Below, in pieces: positions 11,055-21,983 of a DNA stretch of 64,000 nucleotides (position 1 is its first letter; each line of letters opens with the position of its first letter). Source of the DNA: Helicostylum pulchrum. Its lineage: Eukaryota > Mucoromycota > Mucoromycetes > Mucorales > Mucoraceae. Location: positions 124,001-188,000 of the forward strand of contig JAIXMO010000012.1 in NCBI GenBank assembly GCA_025677825.1, read 5' to 3'. A program made the translations under genes and the position numbers. The notes beneath the pieces were generated by a model. The model was not told the DNA's origin. It searched no databases and saw nothing but the letters and a program-made list of their open reading frames with translations.

Positions 11055-12072
11055 TTAATTTCTACAGCTGTACATTTTTTGAGGATACCTGTATAAGTGG
11101 AACCCATAATAATTTGGCAGAACTCTTGGCCTTGTGTTAGCGGTTGCTCGAGGAAGAACCCTATTCTTTTGTATGAAGATAGAGAAAATAAAAATACTAC
11201 AAAAATGAATAATAATAAATGAGTATAAGATAGTTATAAGGCTGTCAACTGATTTGGTGACGGGCGTGGATGATATTTGTGTCAATACGTATACTTTCGG
11301 TCTGGACAGATGCATTTCATATGTGTAAATATGGTCATTCATAACAAAAATACCAGACATGACAGGATCCTCAATACCAACTTTTAACAACTCATTAAGC
11401 ATGATTTTCATTTCTTTTCCAACTTTCGCTTAGTCATTTCAAGTTTTTGACGACCATCAACTGGTTTGAACTCAACAAATCGTCGAGATAATCCATTGGC
11501 ATAAACGCCAACATCCGGCTTGATATCTTTGTTCGAGCTTGTGAGGCCAACATTAGTCCTTTCCAAAAATAAAAAGCAAAAGCAAAAAGGTCAGTTTAAA
11601 TATGTATTTGGCTAGTTATATTCTTCAAGTCTGAATACGATATCAAGAATAGGTGCCAAGATGTCACGAACAAACGAATCTTCGCATCGACCTTCTGTAT
11701 AGTCTCTAACTTTAAAGATAGGAAGACAAAAAAAAAATAGAGATATTAATTTGTTAGTTTTTTGGAATTTATGTCATCTGCTTCATGATCCAGCTTGTAA
11801 ACGTAAAAGCCTTTTTTTTAGCTTACATTATATGAATGACATTGGCAATAATAAGATCCAAATCATTTTTGGATGCTAACCCTTCTTGTAAAAATTTGAT
11901 TGTATCAGCCTAGATACTCTTATAGTAGGTGGTCGGCCTCTTTTTACAGAATTCTAATTAGGATGGAAGTTCAGGGGACTGTTCTGTAAAAGAAAATCAA
12001 CCCAAGAAAAAAGAGGTCGACCACCTACTGTGAGAGTACCTCCTGCCTTTCGCGCCAATCATGATAAGTAGT
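11055..12072 (-). pseudogene. Degenerate PD-(D/E)XK nuclease-like gene, family 1, copy C1
   Basis: Reading on the minus strand gives TTYHDWRERQE (12072-12040), a candidate intron formed by a MITE, ADTIKFLQEGLASKNDLDLI (11909-11827), an intron, RDYTEGRCEDSFVRDILAPI (from 11709), and then NKDIKPDVGVYANG with RRFVEFKPVDG at about 11530-11455. The pattern KPD, ten-odd residues, EFK is the classic PD...ExK metal-site layout of restriction-nuclease-like folds. A missing base at about 11418 in KLGKEMK shifts the frame, after which NELLKVGIEDPVMSGIF continues to 11055. The frameshift and an unsolved join near 11640-11560 indicate a pseudogene. Known members may be nucleases or effector-like proteins; activity here is not expected. 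Confidence 0.6.
11917..12036 (-). mobile_element. 120-bp MITE with 29-bp terminal inverted repeats and TA target duplication
   Basis: The left end CTCTTATAGTAGGTGGTCGG (11917 on) and the reverse complement of the right end CTCTCACAGTAGGTGGTCGA match over 29 bp with three differences. Both ends are flanked by TA (11915-11916 and 12037-12038), the target duplication of Tc1/mariner-type elements. The interior is too short to code. It lies inside the nuclease-like fossil gene, where removal of 12039-11910 by GT-AG splicing keeps the reading frame. A transposase source is not in the window. Confidence 0.85.
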
Positions 12073-12639
12073 CTATTCATATAAATATATACAAAAATAT
12101 AAACATCCTATTAGATCAAGATTTTTTTTCATATAATCCATGCATAACATATATTAATATCTCGCTTACCAAAGCGGCAGTATTACACTATGTATAAACA
12201 GTCAAACTAGGTTGTTAAATATTATCAAATGGGTTAAGACTCTTGAAAGTTTTTAGGTGAACACCATTACGTCCAAAATGTCGTGATATTAACGAGGAAA
12301 CAAATTCTGTGGAAAGATATACATCATTCAAAGCATTAAATTATTGATGATTAATATTCAATTGGTAGTTTACTATTAACATTTCCTTCCATATGACTTT
12401 CTTTAAATAATTACTTACAGAATACCGCTTTCATCCTATTCCTGATGGGGGTCAAACTTTGTAAGGAAACGGACTGTCGAAGAGTGATTACGTCAAACGA
12501 CCGTATTCTTGGTAGCTTCTCCCGGTACATGAAAAAATGCTTAGCTGAGAAAAGACTTTTCGAGTCTTTAGTCTATTGTACCTGTCATTATACTTGCTGA
12601 TACGTGAACTTCGTTTCACAGTTCTGTCTACGTTCAAAA

Positions 12640-12830
12640 AATAAAAGGATACACGGTTCAATTTGCACAGTCGATTAAAAACGTGTGGTCTGTTTCACTT
12701 ACCTTTAAAGATGACCATTGCTCTAAGAAGAACCGTTTGCAGAGACAGCAACCGTACGGCAGGAAAATATAAACGAGCTAATAAATGAAGAGGTATAAGA
12801 ATAAGCTTCTTTTAAAAAGACGTACACATC
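12640..12830 (+). repeat. Degenerate copy of a dispersed repeat
   Basis: Contains GATACACGGTTCAATTT, CACAGTCGATTAAAAACGTG and AACCGTTTGCAGAGACAGCA, related to 46130-46260 (CAGTCGATTAAAAAAGTGTG, GAACCGTATCTGTTTGCACC), to 24544-24580 (GATACACGGTCAATTT, CAGTCGATTAAAA) and to the minus strand of 20170-20320. No coding capacity. Confidence 0.5.
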
Positions 12831-14057
12831 ATATAAAAGAGACTTACTAGTATATCGATTTTCATATTAAAAAAGGGAATGAAAAAAGTACTTTTATTTT
12901 TTATTTTTGTAAGATAAATAGATAAAATAGACTGTTTAATCATTATGTCATATTTATACTTTAATAATGATAAAAGAGGTCCTCGTGTTTATACAGTGAT
13001 ATTAAAACATGTTGTTATTGTTCAAACTTATTTCATACAATAAGTCTTTCCTTTTTAGAGTATAAGGTCACTGTTGTTAGAACTTAAAAAAGCGCGTATT
13101 GGAACTTGAATTAGTCAATCGGTTTTAATAATACAAAATGGATAAATACCAATTGTGGGTAAATACCAATAGTGGATAAACTGAATTTCAATCTAAGGTT
13201 CTGTGTAAAAAAAAAAGAAAAAAAAAAGTGCTCGAAAACTATTTTACTGCAGTAAAATAATCTTTCTTTGCATGTGCTTGGTTTTTTTTTTAGTTTCAAG
13301 CAATCGAAAAGTATTCTATTATATACTTTTTACTATTAATACTGTTAATTTTTCTAATTTTGATATTTAAAGTTGTTTTTGAAAAAAAATGGTATGTCGA
13401 GATTATTCTACAGTTATTAATATAAAAAAAGACTTTTTTGCTTCTCTATTTTCCTAAAGGCTTCGTGTTCAGCGAATGAAAACGAATTATTTTCCATGCC
13501 TATAGGGTCTCTGATATTTTATTGGCTACCTCGGTAACGGAAGGGCGTTTATCACACAACGTAAACGGATCAGGATTTGGTGCAAGATCAATTTTTTTTA
13601 TGTGTGTCCGTTTTATATAATTTTTAATTGTTTGTTTTTTATATAATCTCGAAATAGTAAATAAACAAAAAAAAAACTTTAATAGAAAAAAGAATAGTAG
13701 GAAGGAAGCGCATATATATATATACAAATGAGGGCATACTGAACATATATATACAAATACATTATAAATGGGTAAAATAAAAAAAGCGTTTTAAATAAAC
13801 CAATGGATAGTATAAAATTTAAACACGTTGGCGATCCAAATCAAGTAAAAAAAAATAGTAACCCATCCAATATTTATCTCCGACCTAAATAGAGATTTAC
13901 GGCTGGTAGACAGCAGACAAATGAGGTCCACGCGAGGGATTATTTTAATATGATTGGCCCAAGGTTTTTCAGAAATGTTGGAATGAATGAACAAAGATCA
14001 ATCAGTACCAATGATTTAGACTCACACGACCTCACTTGACATCAGGTTCGTGAATCA
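12831..14057. other. Upstream region of the phosphate transporter with a fossil fragment
   Basis: AT-rich DNA. The minus frame 13994-13791 ends NVFKFYTIHWFI, resembling NTLNFYTIHWLL of the family-1 copy at 9900-10233, so a small fossil probably lies here. Nothing else is recognised. Confidence 0.4.
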
Positions 14058-14065
14058 TATAAATA
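14058..14065 (+). promoter_or_regulatory. TATA box of the phosphate transporter gene
   Basis: TATAAATA followed by GGGG, 107 bp before the start codon. The same TATAAATAGGGG string lies 57 bp before the phosphomannomutase start (43349-43356), which supports a real core-promoter element. Confidence 0.5.
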
Positions 14066-14171
14066 GGGGAAAGAAGACCCTTCATTATTTTATTATTATC
14101 ATCATCTTCTTTTTATATATCTTTCTTTTTTTTTTCTTGATTCTTTTTTATAACACTGATATATAAAAAAA

Positions 14172-15764
14172 ATGACTGATATCACTCAACAAGATCGTTT
14201 AGCTAACGCTGAACAAAAACTTCAATCTCTTGAAAAGTTAGATGATGTTGGAGCTGGTGGTTGGAATTGGTTTACTGCACGTACAATTCTTACTTCCGGA
14301 GCTGGTTTCTTTACTGATTCATACGATGTCTTCATTATCAATTTAATTACTCCTATGCTTGGTTTCGTTTACTACGCCGATAACAATAACAAGATTCCTT
14401 CTGACATTGAAGGTATTCTTAAGGGTATGGCTTCAGTTGGTACCTTCATCGGTCAACTTTTGTTTGGTTTCCTCGGTGATATTCTTGGTCGTAAAATTTA
14501 TGGTTTCGAATTATTGATTATTATTATCGGTACCATCAATTGTGCTACTTCTGCTTCTGCTATTCGTGGTGTTTCCACTATTGGTTTCCTCGGTCTTTGG
14601 CGTTTAATTCTTGGTATTGGTGTAGGTGGTGATTACCCCATGTCCGCTACCATTACTTCAGAATGGTCTTCTGCTGGTAAGCGTGGTATGATGATGGCTC
14701 TTATTTTCTCTATGCAGGGTATTGGTAACTTGGCCGCCGCTATCACTACTCTTGTCGTACTCGCCATCTTCAAGAATGCTATTATTGCTGATGTCATGAA
14801 CTTGGATTATGTCTGGCGTATCTGTATCGGTCTCGGTGCCGTCCCCGCTGTCGCCACTATCTATCTTCGTTTCACTATGCCCGAATCTCCTCGTTACTCT
14901 CTTAATGTTGAACATGATGTTGAAGCTGCTGCTGCTGCCAAGGGTCAAACTGTTTCTACTGAATTAAGTAAGCAATATACCAAGGTTGAAGAAAAGCGTG
15001 ATCATTGGGCTGAATTCCGTGCTTATTTCGGTCAATGGAGACATTTCAAGGTTCTTTTGGGTACATCTCTCTCTTGGTTCTTACTTGATGTCGCTTTCTA
15101 TGGTCTCGGTCTTAACAACTCTGCTATTTTAGCTGCTATTGGTTATGCTAACAAAGACACTCCCTTTGAAACTCTTTGGGCAAACACTGTTGGTCAAATT
15201 ATTATTACATGTCTTGGTTCCGTTCCCGGTTATTACTTGACTGTATTCTTTGTTGAAAAGATGGGTCGTCGTACTATTCAAATCATGGGTTTCTCCGTCA
15301 CCACTGTTCTCTTTGCTATCCTTGCTGGTTGTTATGATATCTTGATTGAAAAGTCTATGCCTGCTTTCATTTTCATTTTCACTTTAGCTCAACTTTTCCA
15401 AAACTTTGGTGCTAATGCTACTACCTTTATTATTCCCGGTGAAGTCTTCCCTACAAAGGTTCGTGCTTCTGCTCATGGTATCTCTGCTGCTTCTGGTAAG
15501 GCCGGTGCCATTCTTGCCGCTTTTGCTTTCAACGCTCTTATAGATGTCGGTGGACCTGCAGGTGCTCATGCTTTCTTACCTGAAGTTCTCGGTATCTTCG
15601 CTGGTGTCATGTTCTTGGGTCTTATCGTTACACTTCTTTGGATCCCCGAGTCCAAGGGTCGCGATCTTGAAGAATTCGAGGAAGATTATGTTCGTCCTAT
15701 CTCTGTCCAACAAGAAGATTTATCCAATGAATCCGTCTATGTTGATCGCGAGTTAAAGGCTTAA
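14172..15764 (+). CDS. PHO84: High-affinity inorganic phosphate:H+ symporter (major facilitator, PHS family)
   Basis: Intronless, 530 residues, the usual length for Pho84-type plasma-membrane transporters. Twelve hydrophobic segments can be followed. Family marks include FFTDSYDVFIINLITPMLG in helix 1, FGFLGDILGRKIYG in the loop between helices 2 and 3, the PHS signature GGDYPMSATITSEW near residue 152, PESPRY before the long central loop (about residues 238-290), and IPGEVFPTKVRASAHGIS in the second half. It imports phosphate with protons. The start has an AT-rich leader and a TATA box upstream. Codon use is strongly biased (GGT, CTT, GTC, GCT), like ATP1 in this window, which suggests high expression. 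It converges with the sphingoid-base kinase gene, leaving 139 bp between stops. Confidence 0.95.
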   Translation: MTDITQQDRLANAEQKLQSLEKLDDVGAGGWNWFTARTILTSGAGFFTDSYDVFIINLITPMLGFVYYADNNNKIPSDIEGILKGMASVGTFIGQLLFGFLGDILGRKIYGFELLIIIIGTINCATSASAIRGVSTIGFLGLWRLILGIGVGGDYPMSATITSEWSSAGKRGMMMALIFSMQGIGNLAAAITTLVVLAIFKNAIIADVMNLDYVWRICIGLGAVPAVATIYLRFTMPESPRYSLNVEHDVEAAAAAKGQTVSTELSKQYTKVEEKRDHWAEFRAYFGQWRHFKVLLGTSLSWFLLDVAFYGLGLNNSAILAAIGYANKDTPFETLWANTVGQIIITCLGSVPGYYLTVFFVEKMGRRTIQIMGFSVTTVLFAILAGCYDILIEKSMPAFIFIFTLAQLFQNFGANATTFIIPGEVFPTKVRASAHGISAASGKAGAILAAFAFNALIDVGGPAGAHAFLPEVLGIFAGVMFLGLIVTLLWIPESKGRDLEEFEEDYVRPISVQQEDLSNESVYVDRELKA

Positions 15765-15903
15765 AATAATCCTCTCTCATTTTTCTTACCCTTCCCTATA
15801 TAGAATGGGCTGTACATTATCATAATCTCTATTTTTTTTTTTATCTACTGCATATATCTTATTTTATTAAATAAAAAACAATCCTTTTTTTCACGTATAA
15901 ATA

Positions 15904-17625
15904 TTATACTTTTGTATCTGTAAAAGTGGGGTTAATTGTCAAGACAGAAGCTAAACGAGGGTGGACTTCTACTTGGAATGGTTTGCACGGAGCATGCTCT
16001 CCATCAATCGCTACATACGCCTTTTCACCAGGTTTTAAAACGGGAGTTAATCTAAACGCCTTGATTTTGTAATACTCCAACTATTATGCAGTTTTTTTTT
16101 AGTAAACAAATATGCAAAATATCTTTTAATAGGGCAGAAAAACTTACAATTTCATTATTCATATGTTGACCAGTTTCAACCTTTGTAAATACTTCTAATT
16201 GCTTTGCAATACTTGGAGAGCCACGCACCAAAACTAAGTCCAAGTTTCCGTCATTGGGTAAGGCACACGGGTGACTCAACATACCTCTAGCAAGAAGAGG
16301 TACTTTACTAGCTAAAAAGAAGGAAATATCATCGTCAATCTCTAACCAGTCCTTGGGAACCGGTTCATTTAAGGGAGGAATGGTGTCTAATACATTGCCA
16401 TCGGATTCATTCACAGGGACACGTTCTTCTTGAAGATATGCATCACGGTATTCTAATTGGATTTTCCTCTTGTTTGATTCGACAACTTGAATAGCGGCTT
16501 GGATCTTATACGAACGACGAGCAAATATCTCTTGTAATAAACCCACGATCGTTCGTGTGTCTCCCATCCATCTCATGTGCTCTGTACCAAGATCGGCGTA
16601 TGCGGTAATACCGTAACTTTGTGACAAGAATGAAAAGTAACGGTGATCATCGTATGTAACTGAACATAAATCAAGAGCCATACTTTTACCTATTCTCTTA
16701 TCATTTTTTAGTTTATCTCACCCTCCCCATGTAATCCCTTTGTATGTATACCTTTAATGACTTGAAGTGCGGTGTAGCATGGGTCAAATCCTCTTTTCTC
16801 GCCCAATAATGAAATAATCAAAGCGTTTCCTGTACCACCGGGAATAATACCAAGTGAGACAGATTTCATAGCCTCTCTGGCATCTGTTCGTTGAAGAAAG
16901 CCATTAATAACTTCATGAATGACACCATCTCCACTCACTGTAACAATAGCATCATAAGCATTGATATCTAATTCCTTTGCGATTTGAATAGCATGACCTT
17001 GATGTTCTGTACCTATATATTCCTTGTTTCATTTTAGAAAAAAATAATAAACTAAAAAAAAATTGTAACTTACATTTGACTTCAATAGTACACTTTGCGC
17101 TCTCAAAAATAGGTCGTACGTGATACTCAAAGATCTCTTTGGCTTTTCCTTGTCCGCCAAAAGGATTGATCAAGACTAATAAACGCTTGGCGAACTTTAA
17201 ATCTTGATAGACGTTACTTAAAAGGTCTGTACAGAATGATACGGCCTCCTCTGCATTATCTACGGAATACATAAATTTATAGATATCGGCAGGTGATTCT
17301 TCAACAGTTCTATCTTCAGGTAAAACACAATGAATATGAATCATCTTTGTACGTTCTTGGTAATATGCATTTAAAATATATAAGTTGTCAATGGGAAGTA
17401 ATGTGGGATCGGGTCCTTTTCCAACAGGTACAGGAACACAACAAACAGTACGAGTTGACTTTGCTAAAAAAAAAATACCATATAAGAAACATAAAAAGCT
17501 TTATTTTATTTTTTTATTTTACACTTTTTTGCTGCATTTAAGTCGCCTTCAATACGAAGTCCTTGTTCATCAAATGTTAACTGTACGGGATGACTTCCTT
17601 TATGAGCGTTAAGAGTACGAACCAT
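15904..17625 (-). CDS. LCB4: Sphingoid long-chain base kinase (sphingosine kinase family, DAGK catalytic fold)
   Basis: Five exons (17625-17523, 17463-17074, 17012-16752, 16689-16148, 16080-15904) join in phase to 490 residues. The nucleotide-binding start LVLINPFGGQGKAKEIFE lies in exon 2. The glycine-rich catalytic loop VSGDGVIHEVINGF is at about residues 190-203, with the SGDG form typical of sphingosine kinases. GIIPGGTGNAL and KSMALDLCSVT follow, and the C-terminal AYVAIDGE closes the fold. The enzyme phosphorylates sphingoid bases at C1 and controls sphingolipid signalling. N-terminal residues around VCCVPVPVGKG have no clear motif. A ceramide kinase is a less likely alternative. Orthology to LCB4 versus LCB5 cannot be decided. 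Confidence 0.9.
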
Positions 17626-17879
17626 TTTTGTAATGATGAAGAAAAGAAGTTTACAAAATAAATAGAAAGAGGGTAACAATGTCAGGTACAGCCAATCACA
17701 GTCACTATTTCGGTTGAAAGGTTTCATTCCAATACAAAGAAAAAACTTATGGTGAGGTGACAAGCGTAGAACACGCGTATAACAATTCAAAATTATGTCC
17801 GTAACAATTCAAAATTATACCTGCAATAAGGAATATAACAAGGATAGAACAAGTATTTAACAGTTCAATTTTTTATTTT

Positions 17880-18960
17880 GTATGGGAACCGAAATTCGGT
17901 TTTTATTTATAGGGGAAATACTGTTATTTACAAGGAGAAGGAGTGTGGGGGTGGGGGAAATAGAAAATAAAAGTCTGCAGCCAGACTTCTATATTACTTT
18001 TACGATGCTTTGTCGAGTTGCATTTCTGTTAAAAGCTCTAGGGTATTATCCAAAGCATATAAGTTTTGATTTCTGGCACGATAAAATGCAGAGCGGAGAC
18101 TTTCCATCGAATTATACTGCTCAAATTAGCCATTGTCTTTGCCAGCTTCCAAACAGGCCATCCAGTTCATTTTATTTCCGTAATTTTGTCTGTAATTGTC
18201 GATGTAGTCCCAGTAAGATAAGCGTGTGCTTGACGGTAGGATTTTTGTGGAGGAGGACGATGTTGATGTGACATAATTCTTATGTAACTCTTTCATCAAG
18301 TTCACCCCCTCATCCAGGCATTCATTTGTACGTTTTCGAGTTTCAACGTCAGGAGCAACCTCTGCTAATAGACGTATGGCCCGGCTGAACTGATACTCTA
18401 CCTTGTTACAGACGTTATACAAAGTGTCCTGTTATGCATCTTCATTTGCCGCTTCATTGCCAAATATACGTTCAGAAATATCATATGACATCTTAACCGT
18501 AGGGTCGTCTTTTCTACTCAAGTCAAATATAGAACATTTCTGTTCGGAAAAAAATATCCAAGTGCAGCCAAAGGGGGAAGTTGTCGCTCTTCCAAGTATT
18601 TAGCGATGGTGTTTTGACTGACGAAATAACACTCTTGTGCCCACCCACGGCAGTGTACCTGTTTTGCAGAAGGAATGGTCATACAATCATAAGTTAACTC
18701 AAGAAATTCTTGACTTGTATTATTGATGCAGAAAACGAGTGCAATTGGAAACATTGGTTGCTGCTTTCTGATCAATAAACAATACTCATTGAGTCGACGG
18801 AAAAAAAAGTACCGTCAGCAACCTATTGGACTTCGATGAGTATAGATGGCAAGGTCTTGGCTTTAGCAGGGTTTGTGGGGCAATAAAGAACGTCAGACTT
18901 CGTAAAGTTTGGCGATTCCGTTGGCTTCGTGTCATATTTGTCAACGGCATGTTAATCTGT
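17880..18960 (-). pseudogene. Fossil of multicopy family 2 (ILIEVQ nuclease-like family), copy B
   Basis: This is the most complete copy in the window. From 18960 on the minus strand it reads VDKYDTKPTESPNFTKSDVL, then LPSILIEVQ, TAG (18825-18823), VADGTFF, a frameshift in a T run, RLNEYCLLIRKQQPMFPIAL, CINNTSQEFLELTYDCM, HCRGWAQECYFVSQNTIAKY and LPPLAALGYFF. A C-terminal helical part follows (VEYQFSRAIRLLAEVAPDVE, EGVNLMKELHKNYVTSTSSS, to 18126). The layout D...IEVQ suggests a PD-(D/E)XK-related fold with terminal Gln. That, and the recollection that intact relatives read IEVQQV or IEVQNV, are from memory. Inactive in this state. Confidence 0.65.
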
Positions 18961-20104
18961 ATGAAAAGATAATTAGTAATAATTCTAGATAAACAGTGTT
19001 ATACATACCAATAACTAAAAAAATATATCTGCTCGTGTAATAAATATTGTTACGCCTAGAAAATTTAAGGTAAATCAAAACGAGAATGAAAGTTCTTGGT
19101 AATAAATAAGTTTATCAAATATTCTATTTGGTTTTCCTAAGTTTTCCCTTTATAATTCCTCTCTGATCAACTCCTATTTGTTTTATAACATCTTTTGGAG
19201 AACAATACAGACCTAGGATTAACTTCAGAAACTTCGTTACCTTTGGCATATAAACTCTATTTTATTTTATTCCCTATTCTCTTTTAACTGATATAAGTCC
19301 CTTTGTAAGTATACGTCTCTTGACTCGTGTTTTCCTAAAGACTAGTCGTTGAATGTCACTTTTCACAAATAAATAAATAACCTAAGTTGTAATTCAGTTG
19401 ACTACTAAACAGTCTGGTGCTCACTACTCTTACTATTACTTTATTATCTGTTGTTTAACTACACACGTAATAAACTCCCCCCAAACTTTACACTTTTTAC
19501 TTTAAGCTCTATCAACGTGTAAAGTTGCTCAAGATAGTAAAAGCATTTCTGATCCCAAGAACAATACGAGTTTATATGATGTATTTAGTTGTCCACAAAA
19601 TAATATGTAGCCTTGTGCATACTTCGTTACCTTATCTAAATAGTATCTAGAATAAAATAAAATGGTACTGCTGTGTTTATTGGCTCAATAAAGAGCAACA
19701 GGTACGACAACAACAAAAGCACTCATAATGCTGATAATGCTGTAGCTTTGCGGGAAAGTTTCAAACTGAACAAAAGTTGTACTTTATCTATCCTCCATCC
19801 ATCCATCCATCCAACCCATCCTCTTTTTTTAAAAGGTACTTGTTACCTTTATATTATTTTTTCAGGGCAACTACATAGGTACAAACCTTCTTGTGGTTAC
19901 CCTTGTCAACTTTCTTCGGAAAGACTAACGTGCAAGTATATTTATATATTTAATAAAAATGAAAGTTTACAAATGAAAAGGTCTCTTTTCTAATGCAATT
20001 TTGCTTGTCAAATATTCCTGGATATAATTATTTCGTTCACTGTTCGATATAAGGGTATATCTGATTTAAGGGTGAATTTTTTCCACTTTTAAATACGTCT
20101 TTTC
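18961..20104. other. Intergenic, no gene seen
   Basis: AT-rich with a short CCAT tandem at about 19794-19812. Open frames are short and not protein-like. Confidence 0.5.
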
Positions 20105-20830
20105 TTTGGAAGTCATATTTCATAATCAAATTTCATACTACAAGCAAAAAGATCTTTTTATATAGTATGTGCACATCTTTCAAATGAAGCCTTTTCCTGT
20201 TGTATGCTGGTGCAAACAGATACGGTTCGCTTCAAAGTGGAATAACCACAGCAAATAAAAGGTGAATGTACCACACTTTTTTAATCGACCGTTGAAGCAA
20301 TAGAACGATATCACTTACTTTTTTAAAAAGAGTGTTTTATTGTTTCATAAATAAAAAGAGCATTTTTTTTTTATAATTACTTGAATCCTAGATTATGCGG
20401 TCTGTATTGACTAATAATAAATGGATCATTTTGTTCCTGGTAAACTAATATATTTGGTACCTTTTTATACGAACCGTCGTTTTAATCTATAAATGGGATA
20501 TTTAATATAATGGTTTTACACAAAATCGTATAAATCAAATGTATGATTCCAGTAGAAAACAGTTTTTTTTTTCGCTTAAAAACCAAGAAAAAAAAACACG
20601 CACACAACCTCATTTAACAACAATGGATATAATGATTATAGGTAGTAGCAATTCAATAATATCGTATAGTCATTGACATTACGGGTACAAACTGTTGTTT
20701 TTGAAGCCATCTTATCTATATCCACATTCAAGAAGAAAAACTGGAAAGGTACACGACTACAGTATAAACTTTATTAAAGTGTAAGATTTTATCTATTGAA
20801 CTAGATCTAGTTTAGGCATCTCAATTATAG
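20105..20830 (+). repeat. Dispersed repeat: fused ends of the 3.3-kb repeat at 46.0-49.3 kb
   Basis: 20105-20437 matches the minus strand of about 46430-45996. 20437-20830 matches the minus strand of about 49306-48920. In this copy the two halves are joined through GTTC; at 46-49 kb they are 2.6 kb apart in the opposite order. Matching landmarks include CTAGATTATGCGGTCTG, CTGGTAAACTAATATATTTG and GAACTAGATCTAGTTTA. No gene. Confidence 0.8.
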
Positions 20831-21134
20831 TAAATGTCAAATATCTATTATAGTATGTAAATAGTTATTTAATTAAACAAAGAATCGGCATTAAAACTGT
20901 GTTACAGATGATAAAATGGATTTAAAGATCATTTTTTTCGTACCAGTAGTATCTCACACAACCAAACAAATTTTTAGACAATTATTCCATGCACCCAATT
21001 TATAATTACAAGTAATGAACATTACAGCATTTTATTTAGAGAAACATCTTAATACACATTTCTCTGACAAAACCTTTTTTTAGACATATTATTTACAGCA
21101 ATTTATTTCGATATATTCCTCACTTTTCGTTTTT

Positions 21135-21983
21135 TTACTTGGAAGCGTACTAATAAATAAAAAGAGGTTAGCTTATTTTTTCATCTTACACAAAACTCTT
21201 TAAAATATACCTTTTCAACGTATTCTTTGGCGGTTTTGTTGAACTTGGGTCTGTTGCTATTATAAATTTCAGCGATTGATGCAACAAGAGCGTCATCTGG
21301 GTTAGGTTTCTCTAACAATGTAACAAGTGCTTGTAAAACTAGTAGAAAAAGAAGAAAGAAATTCAAATTTAGCAAAAAAAAAAAAGAGACCTTTACAAAA
21401 ATTAAATGTTTACCATTAACCAACTTAGTAGCAGGCTTCCAAATGTCAGGCTTCAAAAGATCAACGCAAATTGATCCATCATCATCAATATTGGGATGAT
21501 AAATTTTGGTAATAAACTTCATCTATTTACGGTAAAAAAATATTAGACTATTTAATCTATTTTTTATCACAAGTATTTATCATCATTATTTATCATCATT
21601 TTACCTTTGGTGGTTTAAAAGGATAATCCGCAGAGAATGTAATATCTAATGTGAAATAACCATTTTGATAAGGACTTCCTTGCTAATAACAATAATATAT
21701 ATATCAATAAATGGTTTATATTTGAACACTATTCTATCTTACAGGTCCACGCAAAGTAGCTAATATATAAACATGCCATTAGTTTTTATCTTTCGAATAT
21801 CAATAGGTATATTTTAATCTGTTACCTCTCCAATGAAATAAATCTTCATCTACGGGAGCAGCCGTAACGTTGGGGGGTGGATTCTTTGTTAAATCTGCTA
21901 ATTCCTACAATTCATTTTATTAACATACTATCTATATTATATAAACCATTGAAGTCTACCTTTTGAATTCGTCTTAAAGCCAT
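21135..21983 (-). CDS. Ubiquitin-conjugating enzyme E2 (Ubc4/UBE2D-like)
   Basis: Seven exons (21983-21960, 21904-21826, 21759-21743, 21682-21605, 21522-21414, 21338-21211, 21149-21135) give 149 residues, the standard E2 core length. It starts MALRRIQKELADLTKNPP. FHWRATLRGP and YPFKPPKMKF follow, then the HPN motif at residues 75-77 and the catalytic Cys85 in DGSICVDLLK. The end is NKTAKEYVEKYASK. The active-site position equals that of UBE2D. The sequence SICVDLLKPDIWKPATKL departs from the Ubc4 norm (one residue longer and less conserved), so a related E2 class is possible. The third exon is only 17 nt. It charges ubiquitin from E1 and passes it to E3 ligases. Confidence 0.92.

Noticed and set aside
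19794..19812. Short CCAT tandem as telomere or CRISPR-like repeat
   Set aside because: Only about four units, with no spacers and no telomeric motif; a simple microsatellite.
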